Source: JAUWOY01 sp034431315 (GTDB taxonomy: Bacteria > Chloroflexota > Anaerolineae > VGOG01). Taken from it: 64,000 nucleotides of DNA. The notes under the pieces were generated by a model. It was not told the DNA's origin and ran no database searches. It worked only from the letters and a program-made list of their open reading frames with translations. The stretch is taken from the NCBI GenBank assembly GCA_034431315.1, contig DAOUDK010000119.1, forward strand, positions 1 through 64,000, given 5' to 3'. Positions 53,877 to 62,528 of this stretch are shown here, piece after piece (position 1 is the first letter of the stretch; every line of letters starts with the position of its first letter). The position numbers were made by a program, and so were the translations under genes.

Positions 53877-55688
53877 ATAGTAACAACAAAACTCGTCAGA
53901 AACCCCGCAGTAAATGCAGCCTTCCCGACAATCAATGGTCGTCTCGCCGCGGAGGCTGCGCTGGTACTCTTCAATCAGGAATTCCTTCCTGACCCCCACG
54001 TCAATGTGATCCCAGGGGAGCACCTCATTGAGGGCGCGCTCCCTCCGAGCGTAGAAGTTGGGATCGAGGCCGGCGTCGGCGAAGGCCCGCCACCAAAGGT
54101 CCTCGTCGAGGAGCTCGTCCCAGGCATCGAATTTGGCTCCCCATTGCCAGGCACGGTGGATGACCTGGCCTAGCTGCCGGTCGCCGCGGGAGAGGGCGGC
54201 TTCCAGCAAGGTGGTGCGGGGGTCGTGCCAACTGAAGCTGATGCCAGGCCCCCTGAGCCCCCGCCGCAGCAACGCCTGTCTCTCCTCCAAAGTTGCCTCA
54301 TCAACCAGGGGCAGCCACTGGAACGGCGTGAAAGGCTTGGGCACGAAAGTGCCGAGGCTGACATTCACCTGAGTCCTCTTCCGCTGGTGACGCCGGCCGA
54401 TGGCCCGCACCTTCTTCACCAAATCCACGATGGCCGCCACGTCCTCCAGGGTCTCCGTGGGCAGGCCCACCATGAAGTACAGCTTGATCCGCCGCCAGCC
54501 GCTGGAATAGGCCGCCTCGGCCGTGCGCAGCAGGTCCTCTTCGGTGACGTTCTTGTTGATCACGTCCCGCAGGCGCTGGCTGCCCGCCTCCGGGGCGAAG
54601 GTCAGGCCCGTTTTGCGCCGCCCCTGAAACATCTCCGCTAGCTCAACTGAGAAAGAATCAGTGCGCAAGGAGGGCAGGGAAACGGCCAACGGCGGATGCT
54701 GATAGTCCGTGGTAAGCCGTCGCACCAGAGGCTCGATCTGGCTGTGATCACTGGAGCTCAGGGAGACCAGGGCCACCTCCTCGTAGCCCGTCTCCTTAAC
54801 GATGTCCTCCACCGTTAGCAGCACCTCATCCAGAGGCCGCTCGCGCAGGGGGCGATAGATGAAACCCGCCTGGCAGAAGCGGCAGCCCTGGGTACAGCCC
54901 CGCTGGATCTCGATCATGGCCCGATCATGGATCACGTCAATGTAGGGCATGACAAATTTGGTCGGCGCCGGAGGCAGAGTCTCCACGACGCGCTTTCGGA
55001 TCATGGCCCTGGCTTCGGGAACCAGCGGCTCCACGGCAGCCACCGTGCCATCGTCGTGGTAGCGAACATCGTAGAGACTGGGCACGTAGATGCCCTCTAT
55101 CTTCGCCGCCTCTCGCAGGAAATCCGCCTTCGAAGCTCGAAACTCCCGATAAGCCAGCACCAACTCCAGCAGCACCTCTTCCCCCTCTCCGATCACGAAC
55201 AGGTCGAAGAAGTCGGCCAGAGGCTCGGCGTTGTAGGTGCCACTCCCGCCTCCGATGATCAGCGGATCGGCGTCGCCTCGCTCCGCCGCCAGGGGTGAGA
55301 GGCCGGCCAGATCCAGCATGTTCAGCACGTTGGTGTAGTTCAGCTCGTACTGCAACGAGAAGCCAATTATATCAAAATCGGCCAGGGGGCGCCGCGACTC
55401 CAGACTGTAGAGGGGGATGCCCACGCCTCGCATGGCCTCTTCCATGTCTATCCAGGGCGCATAGACCCGCTCGGCAAGGACGCCCTCCTCCCTGTTGAGG
55501 ATGTCGTAGAGGATCATCAGACCCAGGTTGGACATGCCCACTTCGTAGGTGTCGGGATAGGCCAGGGCTACTTTGACCTCAACCTGGTCCCAATCCTTGA
55601 CCACGCTGTTCCACTCGTGACCAGTGTACCGGGCGGGTTTGGCTACCTTGGGCAAAATGCGATCCAAAACTCGCTGCGTTATATCCAT
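53859..55688 (-). CDS. TIGR03960-family B12-binding-like radical SAM protein
   Basis: This 609-aa protein has an N-terminal cobalamin-binding-like fold (VALAYPDTYEVGMSNLG, DIIGFSLQYELNYTNVLNML) and a radical SAM core with the CxxxCxxC motif in RGCTQGCRFCQAGFIYRP. The block SLSSSDHSQIEPL follows. A Cys-rich tail (CREGCIYCG) ends the protein. ATG 55688 is used; GTG 55697 inside the yjbQ stop region is an alternative. The last codons and stop (DTTTN, TGA) are provided by MITE-like element A. It is paired with the DUF2344 gene downstream. Confidence 0.87.
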   Translation of the reverse strand: MDITQRVLDRILPKVAKPARYTGHEWNSVVKDWDQVEVKVALAYPDTYEVGMSNLGLMILYDILNREEGVLAERVYAPWIDMEEAMRGVGIPLYSLESRRPLADFDIIGFSLQYELNYTNVLNMLDLAGLSPLAAERGDADPLIIGGGSGTYNAEPLADFFDLFVIGEGEEVLLELVLAYREFRASKADFLREAAKIEGIYVPSLYDVRYHDDGTVAAVEPLVPEARAMIRKRVVETLPPAPTKFVMPYIDVIHDRAMIEIQRGCTQGCRFCQAGFIYRPLRERPLDEVLLTVEDIVKETGYEEVALVSLSSSDHSQIEPLVRRLTTDYQHPPLAVSLPSLRTDSFSVELAEMFQGRRKTGLTFAPEAGSQRLRDVINKNVTEEDLLRTAEAAYSSGWRRIKLYFMVGLPTETLEDVAAIVDLVKKVRAIGRRHQRKRTQVNVSLGTFVPKPFTPFQWLPLVDEATLEERQALLRRGLRGPGISFSWHDPRTTLLEAALSRGDRQLGQVIHRAWQWGAKFDAWDELLDEDLWWRAFADAGLDPNFYARRERALNEVLPWDHIDVGVRKEFLIEEYQRSLRGETTIDCREGCIYCGVSDEFCCYYDTTTN

Positions 55689-55689
55689 C

Positions 55690-56088
55690 CTAGTCACCCA
55701 CCAATTTCACCAACACGCGGCGGCGGCGCGGCCCGTCGAACTCGGCCAGGTAAATCCCCTGCCAGGCGCCCAGCACCAGGCGGCCATCCTCCACCAGGAT
55801 GGTTTGGGAAGCTCCCATCAGGCTAGCTTTGATGTGGGCGGCAGAGTTGCCCTCCCCATGACGGTAGTTGTCATTCCAGGGCACGATCTTGCCCAGCTCC
55901 ATCAGCATATCCGCCCGCACGCTGGGGTCCCAATTCTCGTTGAGGGTCAGGCCAGCCGTGGTGTGCGGCACGAAGACGTGGCAGACGCCGCTCTGCATTC
56001 CCTTTTCCTTCACGGTTTGCTGCACTTCGGTTGTTATGTCCACCAGCTCCGCCACCGACTTGGTGGCTATCTCCAGTTGAGCGATCAT
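55690..56088 (-). CDS. yjbQ: YjbQ/UPF0047 family protein
   Basis: This 132-aa protein matches the YjbQ family: GVCHVFVPHTTAGLTLNEN, RHGEGNSAAHIKASLMG and LGAWQGIYLAEFDGPRRR. The His and Asn residues form the family metal or active site. Members can show thiamine-phosphate synthase activity, and the physiological role is unsettled. Its stop overlaps the start region of the radical SAM gene. Element C lies directly upstream. Confidence 0.93.
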   Translation of the reverse strand: MIAQLEIATKSVAELVDITTEVQQTVKEKGMQSGVCHVFVPHTTAGLTLNENWDPSVRADMLMELGKIVPWNDNYRHGEGNSAAHIKASLMGASQTILVEDGRLVLGAWQGIYLAEFDGPRRRRVLVKLVGD

Positions 56089-56103
56089 CTTTATCTCCCC
56101 CCA

Positions 56104-56175
56104 ACACTACAACGGATTGAGAAAGGAACAGATTTCTTGCTCTCAATCCGTTATATTCTAAATCCGTTGTTGTCT
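56104..56175. mobile_element. MITE-like element C (short, ends only)
   Basis: About 72 bp made of a left end (CACTACAACGGATTGAGAAA) and an inverted right end (TTGCTCTCAATCCGTT) with no middle. It supplies the last codons (NNGFRI) and the stop of the ROK kinase gene. Confidence 0.65.
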
Positions 56176-57128
56176 TCCTGCAGTAGTACCAGTGCAACCG
56201 CGCCCAGGAGAGCCACGTCGTCGCCGAGAGTAGCGGGCACAATGGGAGTGTTCTCCCAATAATAGCTGACCATAGCCCGTTGGCGCACCGTGGCCCGGAT
56301 AGGCTCGAAGAGGAGGTCGCCGGCTTTGGTCACGCTGCCTCCGATGACGATCAGGCTGGGGTTGAGGATGTGCAGCAGGTTGACGATGCCGACCCCGATG
56401 TAGAACCCGGCCTGGCGGAAAATCTCGATGGCTATGGGATCACCCGCCTGGGCAGCCTGGTTGACGTCTTTGGCGGTGATCTTGTCCAGGTCGCCGCCAA
56501 CCAAGTCGGTGATGGCTGTCTCGGCTCCATCTCTGATGAGTTCCCTGGCGCGGCGAGCGATGGCCGGGCCCGCCGCCAGAGCCTCCAGGCAGCCTATGTT
56601 GCCGCACTTGCAGCGGGGGCCATGAGCCTCGACGGTCTGATGGCCTACCTCCCCCGCCAGACCATGAGCTCCCAGCAGCAGCCTGTTATCAACGATGACG
56701 CCGCCGCCAATGCCGGTGCTGACAGTGATGTAGATCAGATCAGCGACGCCCTGGCCGGCCCCGAAGCGCTGCTCCGCCAAAGCGGCCAGGTTAGCGTCGT
56801 TGCCCACCACGACGGGCAAATCGAACTCCGCTTCCATGAGATCCTTCAGGGGGACATTCTTCCAGCCGGGCAGGTTGGGGGCGTCCCTGACGATCCCTCG
56901 CCAGGGATCCAAAGGCCCAGGCGCAGCGATGCCGATGGCGCTCACCTGGCCGATGTCGGCAGGCAACACCTGGCGGATGGACTCCTCGATGCGCTCCAGC
57001 ACTGCCCCTAGCCCCTCGTCGGCCATAGTCGGCCGGCTCACCCGCTGGATGATTTCGCCCTGAGCATCGGCCAGCGCGGCCCGAATCTGGGTACCGCCCA
57101 GGTCTACGCCAACGATCAGCTTTTCCAC
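56151..57128 (-). CDS. ROK-family sugar kinase (glucokinase-like)
   Basis: This 325-aa protein has the ATP-binding start VGVDLGGTQIRAALAD, GIAAPGPLD, GNDANLAALAEQRFGAG, STGIGGGVI, and the ROK zinc motif CKCGNIGCLEALAAG. It starts with GTG 57128 after GAGGAGGAGC. It probably phosphorylates glucose or a related hexose in the cytoplasm. No DNA-binding domain is present, so it is a kinase rather than a NagC/XylR repressor. The final residues derive from element C. Confidence 0.92.
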   Translation of the reverse strand: MEKLIVGVDLGGTQIRAALADAQGEIIQRVSRPTMADEGLGAVLERIEESIRQVLPADIGQVSAIGIAAPGPLDPWRGIVRDAPNLPGWKNVPLKDLMEAEFDLPVVVGNDANLAALAEQRFGAGQGVADLIYITVSTGIGGGVIVDNRLLLGAHGLAGEVGHQTVEAHGPRCKCGNIGCLEALAAGPAIARRARELIRDGAETAITDLVGGDLDKITAKDVNQAAQAGDPIAIEIFRQAGFYIGVGIVNLLHILNPSLIVIGGSVTKAGDLLFEPIRATVRQRAMVSYYWENTPIVPATLGDDVALLGAVALVLLQEDNNGFRI

Positions 57129-57204
57129 TGTAGCTCCTCCTCGTTCGATTGCGCCTCAAGTATACCACGATTTCGCGCCTTGCGCCAACTCGTTTGGCAA
57201 CAGC

Positions 57205-57234
57205 AAAAAGCCACCCCTCGGAAACGGGGTGGCT
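57205..57234 (-). terminator. Intrinsic terminator of glnA
   Basis: AGCCACCCC (57209-57217) pairs with GGGGTGGCT (57226-57234), with CGGAAAC closing the loop; on the minus strand TTTTTGCTG follows. Confidence 0.85.
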
Positions 57235-57274
57235 TCGCTTTACGAAGTCGGCAACCTGTTGATGAAAACTCCTA

Positions 57275-58615
57275 TCACAGCGTCTCCAGATAGCGATTGA
57301 GCTCCCAGTCGGTTACCTGGATGCGGTACTCGTCCCACTCCGCCTTTTTGGCCCGCACAAAAGCCCGATAGGCGTGCTCCCCTAGCGCCTGCTGCAAGAC
57401 CTCATCTTTCTCCAGCTCGTCAATGGCCTCCCTCAGAGTGCTCGGCAAAGTGGCGATGTCAAGCTCCCGCAATTTGGCGTCGTCGAAATCATATACGTTT
57501 TCCTCTACCGGGGGAGGTGGTTCCAGCTCCCGCTCGATGCCATCCAGACCTGCCCACAGCATGGCGGCGAAGGCCAGGTAAGGGTTGCAGCTCGGGTCAG
57601 GGCAGCGTAGCTCAAGGCGAGTGGACTGCTCCCGGCCAGGCGAGTATCTCGGAACGCGGATCAGCGCGGAGCGGTTGATCTGGCCCCAGCAAACGTAGAC
57701 CGGGGCCTCATAGCCGGGCGTCAGTCGCTTGTAAGAGTTGACAGTCGGCGATGCGATGGCGGATAAGGCTCTAGCATGCTTTATCTGGCCGGCCATGAAA
57801 GCATAGGCTGTCCTGGTGAGATTGTACTTATCGCTCAGGTCAAAGAAAGCGTTTTCACCATTGAGAGTATAGAGGCTTTGATTGGTGTGCATGCCCGAAC
57901 CGTTGATGCCGAAGATGGGCTTGGGCATAAAGGTGGCATAGAGGCCAAAGGTCTGCGAGACAGCCTTGACGGTGTAGCGCAGAGTCATGACGTTGTCGGC
58001 GCTGGTCAAGGCATCGGCGTAGCGGATATCAATCTCGTGCTGACCCGTCGCCACCTCGTGATGCGCCATCTCTACCTCCATCCCCAGGCTTTCTAAGGTC
58101 ACAGCAATATCCCCCCGCACCTGAGAAGCCAGATCTCGGGGCGAGAAATCGAAATAACCGCCCACATCGTGGGGAACGGGCTTCATCCTGGGTTCGGTGT
58201 TCATCTTGAACAGGAAGAACTCCAGCTCGGGACCTACGTTGTAAAGATAGCCCCTCTCCCTTGCCGCCCTGATGGCCCGTTTTAGGATGTAGCGCGGGTC
58301 GCCTTCAAAAGGCTCGCCATCGGGCCGATGGACATCGCAGATGATGCGAGCTACCTTCCTGGCCTGGGGTTCCCAGGGGAGAAGGCGATAGGTGTTGACA
58401 TCGGGCCTCAAAACCATATCGCTCTCGTAGATGCGAGCAAAACCCTCGACGGAGGAGCCGTCAAACCAGATCCCCTTCTCAATGACCTCCTCCAGCCGGC
58501 CCACGGGGATGGCAACGTTTTTGATGGTGCCCACGACGTCAGTAAACTGCAAACTGACGAACCTCACGTTATCTGCTTTTACCCTGTCCAAAACCTCCTG
58601 CTTATCTGAAAACAT
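57275..58615 (-). CDS. glnA: Glutamine synthetase type I
   Basis: This 446-aa enzyme makes glutamine from glutamate, ammonia and ATP. It has FDGSSVEGFARIYESDMVL, GPELEFFLFK, HHEVATGQHEIDIRYADAL, FMPKPIFGINGSGMHTNQSL and TRLELRCPDPSCNPYLAFA. Its length, and EENVYDFDD in place of the adenylylated Tyr loop, fit the GSI-alpha type (feedback regulation rather than adenylylation). ATG 58615 follows AAAGGAGGACAAA. A palindromic element lies in its 5' region. Confidence 0.96.
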   Translation of the reverse strand: MFSDKQEVLDRVKADNVRFVSLQFTDVVGTIKNVAIPVGRLEEVIEKGIWFDGSSVEGFARIYESDMVLRPDVNTYRLLPWEPQARKVARIICDVHRPDGEPFEGDPRYILKRAIRAARERGYLYNVGPELEFFLFKMNTEPRMKPVPHDVGGYFDFSPRDLASQVRGDIAVTLESLGMEVEMAHHEVATGQHEIDIRYADALTSADNVMTLRYTVKAVSQTFGLYATFMPKPIFGINGSGMHTNQSLYTLNGENAFFDLSDKYNLTRTAYAFMAGQIKHARALSAIASPTVNSYKRLTPGYEAPVYVCWGQINRSALIRVPRYSPGREQSTRLELRCPDPSCNPYLAFAAMLWAGLDGIERELEPPPPVEENVYDFDDAKLRELDIATLPSTLREAIDELEKDEVLQQALGEHAYRAFVRAKKAEWDEYRIQVTDWELNRYLETL

Positions 58616-58644
58616 TTTGTCCTCCTTTCATAATTGTAATCTTA

Positions 58645-58793
58645 ACTGCTCAGGCTACCCTTTGCCGCGATTGAAATCGCCTCTCCAGGGCTTTCAGCCG
58701 GGCGTCCACCTGCGTGGACGTCGCTGTCCACATAGGTGGACAGTCAGCTTTAGCTCTCCAGGCGCGGTTTCAACCGCCAGCCTGAGTAGTAAC
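58645..58793. mobile_element. Small inverted-repeat element with 13-bp flanking direct repeat, upstream of glnA
   Basis: The ends ACTGCTCAGGCT (58645-58656) and AGCCTGAGTAGT (58779-58790) are inverted. The direct repeat TTGTAATCTTAAC flanks it (58634-58646 and 58794-58806), like a target duplication. Inside are two small perfect palindromes, CGTCCACCTGCGTGGACG and CTGTCCACATAGGTGGACAG. The rest of 58616-58889 has no gene. Confidence 0.65.
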
Positions 58794-58889
58794 TTGTAAT
58801 CTTAACCGAGAGAGGCCCCCTCAACGAAATGAGGCAGCCTCGGCTCATTGCTCTCTCTCGCGGCCAAAACCTGTCAGGTCTGGCTTCTT

Positions 58890-59609
58890 TCAAAGCTCAC
58901 AGATCGGTATCGGCTCCCTCTTGTGCTGGGAGGCAGCCATCATGGCCCTCACGCGAGCCAATGCTTCCTGGTTGCACTCGCCGGTATCACCGGACTCGAT
59001 GGCCACGAGGATACTGTCCAATTCATCATAGCTGATACCCATTTCCCCTTCGTCCGTCTGCCCCTCCCACAGGCCCGCGCTGGGGGGCTTGACGATAATC
59101 TCCTCCGGGATGCCCAGCTCGCGGGCTAACTCTCGCACCTGTTTTTTGAGCAGGCTCCCCAGGGGCAGGATGTCAGCGCCGGAGTCGCCATACTTGGTCG
59201 TATAACCTACCATGATTTCACTCTTGTTTCCCGACCCCACCACCAGGTAGTTGCGACTATTGGCGAAGTAGTACCATACGGCCATCCGCAGCCGAGCTTT
59301 CAGATTACCCGCCGCCACCCTGTCCCCAGGAGGCAAAGCCCCCAAAAGGCGGTCGAAGACGGGGGTCAAGTCCACGTATTCGGTCTCGATGCCGAATTTG
59401 GCGGCCACCAGTCGGGCGTATTCCATGTCGGTCGAGTCGCTATGGCAGGGCATGATCACGCCCAACACCCCATCGCCCAACGCCTTTTTGGCCAGGACGG
59501 CCGTCAAGGACGAATCAATCCCGCCGCTCATCCCCAACACCACGCCCTCGGCTCCCGCCTCCTCGACCCTTTCCCTGATCCAACTGCTGATCCGTTCAGC
59601 GGTTTTCAT
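58890..59609 (-). CDS. nadE: Ammonia-dependent NAD+ synthetase
   Basis: This 239-aa enzyme has the ATP-pyrophosphatase loop SGGIDSS (28-34), NLKARLRMAVWYYFAN, GSGNKSEIMVGY and TKYGDSGADILPLGSL. It lacks a glutaminase domain, so it uses free ammonia. It lies 7 nt after pdtaR and upstream of glnA on the same strand, which joins ammonia use and signal transduction in one group. Confidence 0.94.
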   Translation of the reverse strand: MKTAERISSWIRERVEEAGAEGVVLGMSGGIDSSLTAVLAKKALGDGVLGVIMPCHSDSTDMEYARLVAAKFGIETEYVDLTPVFDRLLGALPPGDRVAAGNLKARLRMAVWYYFANSRNYLVVGSGNKSEIMVGYTTKYGDSGADILPLGSLLKKQVRELARELGIPEEIIVKPPSAGLWEGQTDEGEMGISYDELDSILVAIESGDTGECNQEALARVRAMMAASQHKREPIPICEL

Positions 59610-59616
59610 TTTCCCC

Positions 59617-60210
59617 TCACTCGTTACTGGCTAGTGATGCCTGTTGGGCCAGGATGATCGCTTCCGCAACCTCTTTCATAGGCTTGCGGGTGTTCATGCT
59701 CATCTTCTGGATCTTGCGGAAGGCCTCGGCCTCGGTTATGCCCTGCGTGTCCATCAAGATACCCTTGGCCCGGTCAACCAGCTTCCTGGTCTCCAGCGCC
59801 AGCTTGAGGTCGCCAACTTCTTTTTCCAGGGCCCGGAACTCGGCAAAACGGGCCACAGCCACTTCGATAGCCGGCGACAGATCAGACTCCCGGAAGGGCT
59901 TGACGATGTAGCCTACCACGCCCGCATCCTTGGCCCGCTCAATGAGCTCCTGTTGGCTATAGGCAGTGAGCAGCAAGACAGGGGAGACCCTCTCCTCCGT
60001 CAGGATCTTGGCTGCATCAATGCCATCCATGTCTGGCATCTTGATGTCCATAATCACCACATCGGGCCTCAGCTCCCGCGCCAAATTCACCGCGCTGCGT
60101 CCATCGCCCACCTCGCCGATGACGAGATAACCCAGGTTGGTCAACATCTCCCTGAGATCCATGCGGATAATAGATTCATCGTCGGCGATGATCACTCTCG
60201 TTCGTTCCAC
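59617..60210 (-). CDS. pdtaR: ANTAR-domain response regulator (PdtaR-like)
   Basis: This 197-aa protein has a receiver domain (ADDESIIRMDLREML, Asp55 in VVIMDIKMPDMDG, Lys in YIVKPFRESDL), a coiled linker (about 120-135) and an ANTAR RNA-binding domain (LVDRAKGILMDTQGITEAEA, FRKIQKMSMNTRKPM). ANTAR proteins stop transcription termination by binding paired hairpins with hexanucleotide loops. It overlaps the kinase gene by 19 nt. No obvious double-hexaloop target appears before nadE or glnA. Confidence 0.93.
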   Translation of the reverse strand: MERTRVIIADDESIIRMDLREMLTNLGYLVIGEVGDGRSAVNLARELRPDVVIMDIKMPDMDGIDAAKILTEERVSPVLLLTAYSQQELIERAKDAGVVGYIVKPFRESDLSPAIEVAVARFAEFRALEKEVGDLKLALETRKLVDRAKGILMDTQGITEAEAFRKIQKMSMNTRKPMKEVAEAIILAQQASLASNE

Positions 60211-61694
60211 GCTTCTTCACCTCCCAGTGTTTGTTTGGGGAAGGTCACGATGGCCGACACCCCATCCCCCTCCCTCAGTTCGAATTGTCCTTTGAGATCG
60301 TCCTGGACCAAGGTTTGGACTATCTGCAAGCCCAGACTGTCGGCTTGCTCCAGGCTGAAATCCTCTGGCAATCCCTGCCCGTCGTCCACCACGGTGATGA
60401 CCACCCTGTCGCCATCGTCCCGCAGGTTGACCGAGATGGTGCCGCCGGGCTTGCGCTCGTAGCCATGCTCCACCGCGTTCTGCAGCAGCTCGTTAATGAT
60501 CAGGGCGCAAGTCGTCGCTTGTTGGGCAGGCAGATAAATGCCAGGCCCACTTAAGCTCAGGCGAATCCGCTTATCTGGCTGCAGAATCCCCTGCCGGGTG
60601 TGGTTCACGATACGCTGACTCACATCTGTGATGTTGATAATCTTTGCTTCCTGCTGCGCGAAGAACTCGTGCACGACGGCCACGCTGAGGATACGCGCCA
60701 CGCTATCGTTCAGAGCGCGTCTGACCTCCTCCGACTCGCTGCGCCTACTTTGCATCCGTAACAAGGCAGCTATGACTTGCAGGTTATTCTTCACTCGATG
60801 ATGAATCTCCTGGATCATGGCCGACTTGACCTTCAGCTCCCGCTCCTTACGTCGCACCTCGGTCTCATCGTGAACCGTTAGCAGCACTCCCACCAGACGG
60901 GGCTCGAGGGAAGGCGAGCCCAGAAAGCGGCGTAAACCGACCAACCGCTCCCCATGAGAGATCAGAGGAATGGCCTTCTTGATCCAGACGCGATGGCCCT
61001 CCTGGGTTTCCTCTTCGAGGCAACGCTTTTCCTGCCAAGCCCTGACCACCAGAGCTTCGTCCTCTGTCTCCAGATCGAAGGTGCGTTTCCCCAGGAGGCT
61101 ATCCAGATAGCCCAGCCGGCGATAGAGGCTGGTAGCGATACCGCTGGCATATCGAATCTGCCCCTGGCTATCCACGACCATGATGCCGTCGTGCTCGCCG
61201 AAAGGAGAAAGCTGCTGCGCGCCTTCGATCTCCCCCCGCAGCAGCATCTCCTGCAATTGCCTCACCGCCCGCTGGAAGACCTTGCTGCGCCGATGATGCC
61301 GCTCGTGCTCGATGAGGTTGGTCTCAATGATTAGAACCCCAAGCAACTTCCCCTCCTCGTTGCGGATGGGGCGAACTTCTTGTAGTACTGGAGCACCATC
61401 AGGGATCAGCGTCCTGTTGCCGTGCACCGAGCGCCCCCTGCCCAGGGCCTGGCAAACGAGAGGCTCCTCAGCCGCCGTCATCGTCCGTCCGACGATGGGC
61501 TCTGGGTGAATCGGGGCAATGGAGTGAGGCCGCGCCTGGGCTACCACTGCTGCACGATTGAGCGAGAGCAGGCAATAGATCAACAGGTCGGCGCGGCTAA
61601 CGTCGGCCACGATGGGCATATCGTTTTCTATTTTTTGTAGAAATGCGATGTCCTCCTCGGTCAGGTCACCGCATTTGTAGACCACTTCGTCCAT
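60192..61694 (-). CDS. pdtaS: Soluble sensor histidine kinase (PdtaS-like, HisKA_2/HATPase)
   Basis: This 500-aa protein has an N-terminal GAF-like domain (about 1-130), a PAS-like domain (about 155-275), a HisKA_2 motif EIHHRVKNNLQVIAALL (phospho-His 298 or 299) and a HATPase domain (LIINELLQNAVEHGYE, VVDDGQGLP). No membrane helix is visible, so it senses a cytoplasmic signal. It overlaps pdtaR and together they form one system. Element D of the MITE-like family lies just upstream. Confidence 0.93.
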   Translation of the reverse strand: MDEVVYKCGDLTEEDIAFLQKIENDMPIVADVSRADLLIYCLLSLNRAAVVAQARPHSIAPIHPEPIVGRTMTAAEEPLVCQALGRGRSVHGNRTLIPDGAPVLQEVRPIRNEEGKLLGVLIIETNLIEHERHHRRSKVFQRAVRQLQEMLLRGEIEGAQQLSPFGEHDGIMVVDSQGQIRYASGIATSLYRRLGYLDSLLGKRTFDLETEDEALVVRAWQEKRCLEEETQEGHRVWIKKAIPLISHGERLVGLRRFLGSPSLEPRLVGVLLTVHDETEVRRKERELKVKSAMIQEIHHRVKNNLQVIAALLRMQSRRSESEEVRRALNDSVARILSVAVVHEFFAQQEAKIINITDVSQRIVNHTRQGILQPDKRIRLSLSGPGIYLPAQQATTCALIINELLQNAVEHGYERKPGGTISVNLRDDGDRVVITVVDDGQGLPEDFSLEQADSLGLQIVQTLVQDDLKGQFELREGDGVSAIVTFPKQTLGGEEAWNERE

Positions 61695-61721
61695 GGCTAG
61701 CTCGACTTTGAAGCTGAGAGA

Positions 61722-61768
61722 CTACAACGAATTGGGAATAAAACGAATTGAGAGCAAGAAACTTGTGC
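61722..61768. mobile_element. One end of a MITE-like element (D)
   Basis: ACTACAACGAATTGGGAATA and AACGAATTGAGAGCAAGAAA then CTTG match the left end of element A. The other end is not found, so it is a relic. A short plus-strand open frame across it is not a gene. Confidence 0.55.
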
Positions 61769-61848
61769 TGATCCCTCAGCCTGAGGACCTCGACTCATAC
61801 TTCGACGGTGAGCTCAGCCCTGGCCTGCCTTGGTCGGTCAGGCCAGAA

Positions 61849-62160
61849 TCAGGCGGGAAGGCGTTGCGGATATGCGCTTACAGGTATCTTGCTGCTGAAG
61901 ATCGGCTCGCTCACAGGTTCTTCCTCAGCCTCTAACTCATACAGTGCCTCTGGTGCAAAATCGGCTTCGTTGGGCCAGACCACTGTACCTGCCACAGGGT
62001 CTATAACCACACGGGCAAAATAGGTCGGGTCATGCAACGGCTCAAAAATAGGGCCGTCTAGCAACGATAGTAGGTTCACCCGTTTGCGCGTGCCATCACT
62101 GAACGTCAACCGCAGTGAGTGGGGCCCACAGACTTTAGCCTCAAGGATATGCAAAATCAT
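61849..62160 (-). CDS. DUF2442 family protein
   Basis: This 103-aa protein has the DUF2442 features: LRLTFSDGTRKRVNLLSLL, PIFEPLHDPTYFARVVIDP and TVVWPNEADFAPEALYEL. DUF2442 genes are very often next to DUF4160 genes, as here (17 nt apart). The pair has been suggested to behave like a toxin-antitoxin module, but this is not proven. Confidence 0.85.
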   Translation of the reverse strand: MILHILEAKVCGPHSLRLTFSDGTRKRVNLLSLLDGPIFEPLHDPTYFARVVIDPVAGTVVWPNEADFAPEALYELEAEEEPVSEPIFSSKIPVSAYPQRLPA

Positions 62161-62177
62161 CGCTCATCCTCCCGTTT

Positions 62178-62438
62178 TCATTCAAGCGGCGGGATGCGCT
62201 GCAGTGGTTGGCCCGCTCGCGCCAGCTCCCAATTGACCTGCAACTCATCCTGATACATGGATGCCCATTCAAAGACCAGTGACTGTACCCGCCGGGGTAA
62301 AATCCCCTTTAGCACCTCCACTGGGTCAATGCCAATCGCGGCGTCATATTGAGCGTAGATGGCATGGAAATGCGGTGGCACGTGATCCTTGTAGTACATG
62401 TAGACTGCAATCCCGAAGAACTCAGAGATTCTCGGCAT
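62178..62438 (-). CDS. DUF4160 family protein
   Basis: This 86-aa protein begins MPRISEFFGIAVYMYYKDHV and contains PPHFHAIYAQYDAAI, the DUF4160 signature with the conserved PPHFH. The C-terminus resembles ELQVNWELARAGQPLQRIPP of family members. It is the first gene of the DUF4160-DUF2442 pair. Confidence 0.87.
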   Translation of the reverse strand: MPRISEFFGIAVYMYYKDHVPPHFHAIYAQYDAAIGIDPVEVLKGILPRRVQSLVFEWASMYQDELQVNWELARAGQPLQRIPPLE

Positions 62439-62528
62439 CGTTGCTCCTCAGCACCTTGTTACTCGTTGACTTGTTCCTCAATATGAACAATGGCCGACAG
62501 CGTGAGGCCATCGGCCATCTAGTCACAG

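Noticed and set aside
58616..58889. ANTAR target hairpins in the glnA leader
   Set aside because: The hairpins seen have 4-nt or other loops, not paired hexaloops with A at position 1 and G at position 4.
61693..61935. 80-aa plus-strand open frame
   Set aside because: It runs across the relic end of the MITE-like element D and the DUF2442 3' end; no start site or similarity.
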